A stretch of 9,128 bases of DNA. Source: UBA10133 sp964528565. GTDB taxonomy: Bacteria > Patescibacteriota > Microgenomatia > UBA1400 > MFAQ01. The notes beneath the pieces were generated by a model. It saw nothing but the letters and a program-made list of their open reading frames with translations, was not told the DNA's origin and did no database searches. This document shows positions 6,660 through 9,128 of this stretch, piece by piece. The number at the start of each line of letters is the position of its first letter. Within the stretch, counting starts at the first letter, position 1. The translations under genes were made by a program, and so were the position numbers. The DNA is taken from positions 1 to 9,128 of the forward strand of contig CAZGSP010000001.1 of assembly GCA_964528565.1 (NCBI GenBank), written 5' to 3'.

Positions 6660-6872
6660 ATGAACCTGTGGACTGATATGAAACCGTATTTCACCGGCAA
6701 GAATATGTTTTGGGGTTTTGTGGCTGGTCTGATCTTTTCTGGCTTGAGTCTTTGGTCGCTGGGAACGTTTTTCTTGCCTGCATTGATCTTTATCCCCATC
6801 TGCACCATCGGTGTTCCGGTCATCAAGTACCGAGACGCCGAACTGGCAAAGAATTACGAGGATCGTCTGTAG
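6660..6872 (+). CDS. Small two-helix membrane protein of unknown function (70 aa)
   Basis: I do not recognise the family. ATG 6660 follows AAAGGAG with 8 nt spacing, a strong ribosome binding site, and a consensus -35 lies upstream, so this is a real, well-expressed gene. The protein has a polar basic N-terminus (MNLWTDMKPYFTGKN), hydrophobic helix 1 at about 16-34 and helix 2 at about 36-55 (TFFLPALIFIPICTIG). The tail is charged (KYRDAELAKNYEDRL). Positive charges flank both ends of the hydrophobic block, so a hairpin with both termini in the cytoplasm is likely. It ends in TAG and is followed directly by a strong terminator, making it monocistronic. Confidence 0.85.
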   Translation: MNLWTDMKPYFTGKNMFWGFVAGLIFSGLSLWSLGTFFLPALIFIPICTIGVPVIKYRDAELAKNYEDRL

Positions 6873-6887
6873 TCCGCTTTCTACCTG

Positions 6888-6915
6888 AGAGACCCATTGG
6901 GGTCTCTTTTTTTTT
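6888..6915 (+). terminator. Rho-independent terminator of the 70-aa gene
   Basis: AGAGACCC (6888-6895), loop ATTG, GGGTCTCT (6900-6907), then an unbroken T tract to 6915. This is a textbook terminator. Its 3' half overlaps the candidate -35 of tRNA-Gln. Confidence 0.95.
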
Positions 6916-6925
6916 AAGGTAAAAT
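6897..6925 (+). promoter_or_regulatory. Candidate tRNA-Gln promoter
   Basis: TAAAAT (6920-6925) lies 11 bp before the mature tRNA 5' end. TTGGGG (6897-6902), 17 bp upstream, is a weak -35 inside the terminator hairpin of the preceding gene. The -10 is better supported than the -35. Confidence 0.4.
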
Positions 6926-6936
6926 ATAGGCATTAG

Positions 6937-7008
6937 TGCCGAGTCGTCTAGTGGTAGGACGCCTCCCTTTGAAGGAGGATATCCTAGGTTCGAATCCTAG
7001 CTCGGCAA
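6937..7008 (+). tRNA. tRNA-Gln (anticodon UUG)
   Basis: A complete cloverleaf. The acceptor TGCCGAG (6937-6943) pairs fully with CTCGGCA (7001-7007), giving the U1-A72 pair typical of bacterial tRNA-Gln. The D stem is GTC/GAC. The anticodon stem CCTCC/GGAGG (6962-6966/6974-6978) holds loop CTTTGAA with anticodon TTG at 6969-6971. The T arm is CTAGG-TTCGAAT-CCTAG (6984-7000). The discriminator is A7008. CCA is not encoded (CATC follows), so a CCA-adding enzyme is required. Its last part, 6992-7010, is repeated perfectly at 7029-7047. Confidence 0.97.
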
Positions 7009-7047
7009 CATCAAAAAACTCCCCGAGAGAATCCTAGCTCGGCAACA
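6992..7047 (+). repeat. 19-bp direct repeat of the tRNA-Gln 3' tail
   Basis: GAATCCTAGCTCGGCAACA occurs at 6992-7010 (T-loop to just past the acceptor end of the tRNA) and again at 7029-7047, separated by 18 nt (TCAAAAAACTCCCCGAGA). All 19 positions are identical. The copy has no T-loop TTC or 5' T-stem in front of it, so it is a tail fragment, not a second tRNA. Confidence 0.9.
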
Positions 7048-7057
7048 GGTGGGGGAG
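7013..7057 (-). terminator. Terminator of the 157-aa gene, built around the tRNA-Gln tail copy
   Basis: On the minus strand CTCCCC (7057-7052) can pair with GGGGAG (7024-7019), followed at once by TTTTTT (7018-7013). Inside it, CCGAG (7042-7038) can pair with CTCGG (7027-7023). The copied tRNA tail supplies one strand of this inner stem. It starts just after the stop codon of the 157-aa gene. Confidence 0.6.
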
Positions 7058-7058
7058 G

Positions 7059-7532
7059 TTACTTCTTCTTGGTGTTGCTCTTCCTGATGATTATCATGGA
7101 AGTAATGAGAGATCCCAGAAAGAACATTGATCCGATGAAGCAGGGAGTAACGAAGATGCTTGTTGAGGGCACTCCGGAGCATGAGACTTTTTCGGAAGTG
7201 CCATTAAAATAGAAATTGTATATTTCCAAAAAGAGGTTGCTGAACGCAAAGATGGTAGATCCAATGAGGAGAAGGTGGAGCTTTCTTTGACCGGCGACTT
7301 TTTTAATTGCCGAAGCTTTATTGATAAACAAGGACCAGATCAAAGCACCCAAAAAGGCAAAAGCTCCATAAAAACAAGCCGTGGTCACAGGATTCGGGAT
7401 AATACAGTCGGTAATCCTGGTAATGCTTCCGTATAGATCGTAAAAGCGGCTAAAGTCCGAGTAAACGGTAAACCAGGCAAAAAGGGTACCGGCTAGTAGC
7501 AACACCGACTGAAACAGATAGATCTTTTTCAT
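7059..7532 (-). CDS. Four-helix membrane protein with two repeated cysteine-bearing halves (157 aa)
   Basis: I do not recognise the family. Four hydrophobic helices lie at about 4-23, 51-70, 85-106 and 129-149. Lysine/arginine-rich segments (MKK, the 71-84 loop KASAIKKVAGQRK, the C-terminal RKSNTKKK) place both ends and the middle loop in the cytoplasm, so loops 1 and 3 face outward. The halves are duplicated: C53-FYGAFAFLGALIWS and C131-FIGSMFFLGSLITS share C, F, G, F, L, G, L, I, S at equivalent positions. Each half has a second cysteine in the outer loop (C43 and C118), suggesting two extracytoplasmic disulfides or a redox pair. The topology recalls VKOR/DsbB-type proteins, but no CxxC is present. 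Start ATG 7532 has no Shine-Dalgarno sequence and sits 10 nt after TACAAT. Confidence 0.8.
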   Translation of the reverse strand: MKKIYLFQSVLLLAGTLFAWFTVYSDFSRFYDLYGSITRITDCIIPNPVTTACFYGAFAFLGALIWSLFINKASAIKKVAGQRKLHLLLIGSTIFAFSNLFLEIYNFYFNGTSEKVSCSGVPSTSIFVTPCFIGSMFFLGSLITSMIIIRKSNTKKK

Positions 7533-7542
7533 GGGTGATTTT

Positions 7543-7548
7543 ATTGTA
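7543..7548 (-). promoter_or_regulatory. -10 box of the 157-aa gene, possibly leaderless
   Basis: Minus-strand TACAAT lies 10 bp before ATG 7532. No convincing -35 is seen. It lies in the 40-bp gap after the 280-aa gene, so co-transcription is an alternative. Confidence 0.3.
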
Positions 7549-7572
7549 ATACGGGTACCCCAAATAGGATAA

Positions 7573-8415
7573 TTATTTGAATTTTACGGGGATGATGGCC
7601 GGAGCACAGAGACGGGAGTTTAGGTTGGAGTTGAGTTCCGGTGCGATGGAGGGACCGGGGTTTAATTCCATCTCTAAAAATTTACCAAGAATTTCCTCTA
7701 CTCCCGGACGAACCTTCCGGCCGGAAATGTGACCCGAGTCCAGGAAAGAGTGATTGGTTAACCGGAAACTGGAAAAAGGATATTTTTGGTCCAGAGTGAG
7801 ACGATAGACCGTCACGCGGATGTCGGCAATATTAATATACATGATGGGTTTGGGGTGTTCCGGTACTATGTTGGAGGGGAATGATTTTTCCAAAACCAGG
7901 TCGGTAAAGACCTCTTGCTGAAGCACACGGAGAATTGATTCTTTGGGGTGTTCACCGATCTTGGAATGTACCATGGGCAGTGACAAATCTCCTTTATGGC
8001 CAAGCGCCGGATTGACCAAGCTTAAGTCGTTTCCAACCAAAAACCGATCGGGTTTATTTTTTTGGGTAATTATCAGGGCCGTCCCCTGCCGTCTTGTTAG
8101 TCCCAGGCGGGTGTAGTGAAGGACGCGGTGAAGAGTATTGGTGGAGACCTGAATGGTACGGGGGGCGTGCTGATGATAGATTCTCTCAAGAGGAATTTTG
8201 TAATCGGCAATTTTGCTTAAGATGTGAAGAGATTCGGAAAGATTGCTGTTTGGTCCGGCCGATTTGACAACTTTAAATTTGGATAGTACCCGGGTATAAC
8301 CGGCAAATGAAATGGGTAAATCATACTGGTGAGCCGAAAACACTTTGTTGATCGATCCGTATTTGAAATACTCCGAAACCAATAGCCTTTCAAAATCTTC
8401 CTGATTTCTATGCAT
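7573..8415 (-). CDS. Nudix-like protein with helix-turn-helix-like N-terminal region (280 aa)
   Basis: Residues 8-60 (FERLLVSEYFKYGSINKVF, then LPISFAGYTRVL and KVVKSAGPN) and 72-105 (IPLERIYHQHAP, then TNTLHRVLHY) look like two DNA-binding-type helical units. From GTALIITQK (111) the fold resembles a Nudix domain: strands at 111-117 and 125-129, then G154-x4-E159-x7-Q167-E168-V-F-T171-D172. This is a degenerate Nudix box (consensus G-x5-E-x7-REUxEExGU). The arginine and the EE pair are altered, so hydrolysis may be lost and the domain may be a ligand sensor. The C-terminus (253-280) is proline/asparagine-rich. From memory it resembles a protein common in Microgenomates. A nucleotide-sensing regulator is possible; the domain order is the reverse of NrtR. 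ATG 8415 follows TATAAT by nine bases, with no Shine-Dalgarno sequence. Confidence 0.75.
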   Translation of the reverse strand: MHRNQEDFERLLVSEYFKYGSINKVFSAHQYDLPISFAGYTRVLSKFKVVKSAGPNSNLSESLHILSKIADYKIPLERIYHQHAPRTIQVSTNTLHRVLHYTRLGLTRRQGTALIITQKNKPDRFLVGNDLSLVNPALGHKGDLSLPMVHSKIGEHPKESILRVLQQEVFTDLVLEKSFPSNIVPEHPKPIMYINIADIRVTVYRLTLDQKYPFSSFRLTNHSFLDSGHISGRKVRPGVEEILGKFLEMELNPGPSIAPELNSNLNSRLCAPAIIPVKFK

Positions 8416-8424
8416 GGATTATTT

Positions 8425-8430
8425 ATTATA
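8425..8430 (-). promoter_or_regulatory. -10 box of the 280-aa gene, probably leaderless
   Basis: A perfect minus-strand TATAAT lies nine bases before ATG 8415, the same spacing as for the GH57 gene. The -35 position falls in the terminator of the upstream gene and has no consensus hexamer. Confidence 0.45.
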
Positions 8431-8436
8431 CGCCTA

Positions 8437-8463
8437 GAAAAAACTCCGGGGTATACCCGGAGT
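8437..8463 (-). terminator. Rho-independent terminator of the 80-aa gene
   Basis: On the minus strand ACTCCGGG (8463-8456), a five-base loop, CCCGGAGT (8450-8443), then a T run (8442-8437). All eight positions pair. It ends just before the -10 box of the 280-aa gene. Confidence 0.9.
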
Positions 8464-8479
8464 GAAGACGTAATTCTTG

Positions 8480-8722
8480 TTACCACCTGTCGAGAAGGTA
8501 GGAAATGCCGAAGATAACAGTCAGGATCGCAATAACGGTGAAGACCGGAACGACGCAGTTCCAGACGAAGCCTACCGCCAGAGTGCCAAGGATGATTTGC
8601 TGAAGGGTGGTGCCTATGGCTTGCCAGACAATGTAAGAAGTGAGGGCGCACACGCCGATAATGAGGGCGGACACACTTATTATTTTTAGCCACAGAAAAA
8701 ACGATTCGGATGTTGTTCTCAA
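8480..8722 (-). CDS. Small hydrophobic membrane protein of unknown function (80 aa)
   Basis: I do not recognise the family. The start is TTG at 8722, fixed by a strong AGGAGGT four bases upstream; no ATG or GTG lies nearby in frame. A canonical promoter upstream and a perfect terminator downstream show a real monocistronic gene. Residues 1-13 are polar/amphipathic (MRTTSESFFLWLK). Helix 1 spans about 14-36. A long hydrophobic stretch spans about 43-76 (IILGTLAVGFVWNCVVPVF and onward), enough for one long or two short helices. The tail is YLLDRW. Cysteines at 25 and 56 are isolated. It might be an integral accessory subunit or a membrane-stress peptide; nothing in the neighbourhood decides. 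Confidence 0.8.
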   Translation of the reverse strand: MRTTSESFFLWLKIISVSALIIGVCALTSYIVWQAIGTTLQQIILGTLAVGFVWNCVVPVFTVIAILTVIFGISYLLDRW

Positions 8723-8757
8723 CCGGACCTCCTGAATGTAAATTTGCTTTCGGTTGG

Positions 8758-8786
8758 ATTATACGAGATTTGCCGATAGCCTTCAA
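8758..8786 (-). promoter_or_regulatory. Promoter of the 80-aa gene
   Basis: Minus-strand TTGAAG (8786-8781), 17 bp, then perfect TATAAT (8763-8758). The predicted start is near 8751, with a leader of about 29 nt that includes AGGAGGT. It sits directly downstream of element B. Confidence 0.65.
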
Positions 8787-8792
8787 CTTCTT

Positions 8793-8888
8793 GTGGGCGG
8801 GGGGGGACTCGAAGTCTTCGGTAACTTCTGCTGAAGTTCCTCAGACCGTGCCTCGTCGCCGTCGCGACTCCGGCAGGTCCGAGTCTCC
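8793..8888 (-). repeat. Structured element ending in a copy of the tRNA-Leu 3' tail (element B)
   Basis: Read on the minus strand from 8888: a hairpin GACTCGGACCTGCCGGAGTC (8885-8866), 27 nt of GC-rich sequence, the hairpin core AACTTCAGCAGAAGTT (8838-8823), a 12-nt linker, then a tail that repeats 21 bases of tRNA-Leu exactly (8813-8793 equals 8951-8931). The bases before the tail cannot form a T stem, so this is not a second tRNA. Hairpin order, the 27-nt spacing and the 16-nt core (one difference) match element A at the left edge. It lies between the tRNA-Leu terminator and the promoter of the 80-aa gene, with no promoter of its own seen. Confidence 0.7.
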
Positions 8889-8893
8889 TATTT

Positions 8894-8926
8894 AAAAAAA
8901 TCTCTCCACAAGGGAGAGATTTTTTT
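8894..8926 (-). terminator. Terminator of tRNA-Leu (bidirectional)
   Basis: TCTCTCC and GGAGAGA (8901-8907/8913-8919) form a 7-bp stem with a five-base loop. Runs of seven T follow on both strands (8900-8894 minus, 8920-8926 plus). It begins shortly after the tRNA-Leu 3' end and should stop transcription before element B. Confidence 0.9.
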
Positions 8927-8931
8927 GTAAG

Positions 8932-9012
8932 TGGGCGGGGGGGGACTCGAACCCCCATGAGTTGCCTCACAGCGTCCTGAACGCTGCGCGTCTACCATTT
9001 CGCCACCTGCCC
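8932..9012 (-). tRNA. tRNA-Leu (anticodon CAG)
   Basis: Type II tRNA of 81 nt. The acceptor GGGCAGG (9012-9006) pairs with CCCGCCC (8939-8933) except for an A5-C68 mismatch. Then come U8, a D stem GCG/CGC, and the anticodon stem CAGCG/CGCTG with loop TTCAGGA (8981-8975) and anticodon CAG at 8979-8977. The long variable arm is GAG-GCAA-CTC, and the T arm is GGGGG-TTCGAGT-CCCCC. Discriminator A8932 fits leucine identity. CCA is not encoded. It reads CUG codons. Confidence 0.95.
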
Positions 9013-9022
9013 AACAAAGCTT

Positions 9023-9031
9023 ATTATATCA
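9023..9031 (-). promoter_or_regulatory. Extended -10 promoter of tRNA-Leu
   Basis: Minus-strand TGA-TATAAT lies 10 bp before the mature 5' end at 9012. The -35 region holds only a weak TTAAGA. The same nine bases precede tRNA-Phe on the other strand. Confidence 0.6.
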
Positions 9032-9064
9032 AGCACAGACGAAGCTCTTAAATCACGAATCTCC

Positions 9065-9073
9065 TGATATAAT
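9065..9073 (+). promoter_or_regulatory. Extended -10 promoter of tRNA-Phe
   Basis: TGA-TATAAT, 11 bp before the tRNA 5' end at 9085. No good -35 is seen. It forms a divergent pair with the tRNA-Leu promoter in a 72-bp gap. Confidence 0.6.
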
Positions 9074-9084
9074 AAATAGGCTTA

Positions 9085-9128
9085 GCCAAGCTAGCCAAGA
9101 TGGTCACGGCGCGTGTCTGAAAAACACG
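9085..9128 (+). tRNA. tRNA-Phe (anticodon GAA), partial at window end
   Basis: The 5' acceptor strand is GCCAAGC (9085-9091), then UA at 8-9, D stem GCC/GGC with a loop containing GG, and anticodon stem CGTGT/ACACG (9112-9116/9124-9128). The anticodon loop CTGAAAA has GAA at 9119-9121. The window ends exactly at the 3' side of the anticodon stem, so the T arm and acceptor 3' strand are missing. The 3' acceptor strand should read GCTTGGC. Confidence 0.9.

Noticed and set aside
143..8722. Possible TGA recoding, since no CDS ends in TGA
   Set aside because: typA, nadE and GH57 frames are full length with no in-frame TGA. Ten stops are too few to draw a conclusion, and TAA preference explains it.
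8719..8970. 83-aa minus-strand open frame with the repeated peptide RVPPRP
   Set aside because: It runs antisense to nothing but through tRNA-Leu, its terminator and element B. The repeated peptide is just the duplicated tRNA tail translated. There is no ribosome binding site.
1..9128. CRISPR array, insertion sequence or phage gene cluster
   Set aside because: No regularly spaced repeats, no transposase or integrase frame, and no terminal inverted repeats were seen. The only repeats are the tRNA-tail copies.

Overview
The window looks like a compact bacterial chromosome segment. My best guess is a Candidate Phyla Radiation (Patescibacteria/Microgenomates-type) genome. That guess rests on gene style: short intergenic gaps, many small unrecognised proteins, tRNAs without an encoded CCA, several genes with a -10 box almost touching the start codon, and a Nudix-like/helix-turn-helix protein that I associate with that group from memory only. 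No single marker proves it. Nine of ten CDS end in TAA, one in TAG and none in TGA, and reading frames run full length under the standard code.

Layout. 1-142: a GC-rich structured stretch plus a minus-strand terminator. 143-511 (-): small unknown protein. 644-1591 (-): ammonia-dependent NAD synthase (NadE), with its own extended -10 promoter and a perfect 10-bp inverted repeat over the start of transcription. 1684-3510 (-): TypA/BipA ribosome-associated GTPase, behind a promoter region containing a second perfect inverted repeat. 3689-4135 (-): small coiled-coil protein. 4174-5145 (-): unknown protein with a PD-(D/E)XK nuclease-like signature. 5186-6520 (-): GH57/DUF3536-type carbohydrate-active enzyme. 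6660-6872 (+): 70-aa membrane protein with a strong terminator. 6937-7008 (+): tRNA-Gln(UUG). 7059-7532 (-): four-helix membrane protein made of two repeated halves with paired cysteines. 7573-8415 (-): Nudix-like protein with a helix-turn-helix-like N-terminus. 8480-8722 (-): 80-aa membrane protein. 8932-9012 (-): tRNA-Leu(CAG). 9085-9128 (+): tRNA-Phe(GAA), cut by the window end, divergent from tRNA-Leu.

How the genes work together. NadE (cofactor supply), TypA (ribosome/stress GTPase) and the tRNAs are housekeeping. The GH57/DUF3536 enzyme is probably an alpha-glucan or related carbohydrate enzyme. The other proteins are accessory or lineage-specific. The genes are mostly independent units with their own promoters rather than one long operon. 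Two initiation styles coexist: Shine-Dalgarno-led genes (122-aa protein, nadE, 70-aa and 80-aa proteins) and probably leaderless genes (323-aa, GH57, 157-aa and 280-aa proteins).

Most interesting signal. Both complete tRNA genes are followed by a perfect copy of their own 3' tail, from the T-loop to just past the acceptor end (19 bp after tRNA-Gln, 21 bp after tRNA-Leu). The tRNA-Leu tail copy closes a ~96-nt GC-rich element with two hairpins, one of them AACTTCAGCAGAAGTT. A second element at the left edge (1-95) has the same architecture: the same 16-nt hairpin with one base changed, the same 27-nt spacing from the first hairpin, and a tail that looks like the 3' end of another tRNA. This suggests a family of small tRNA-tail-associated elements.
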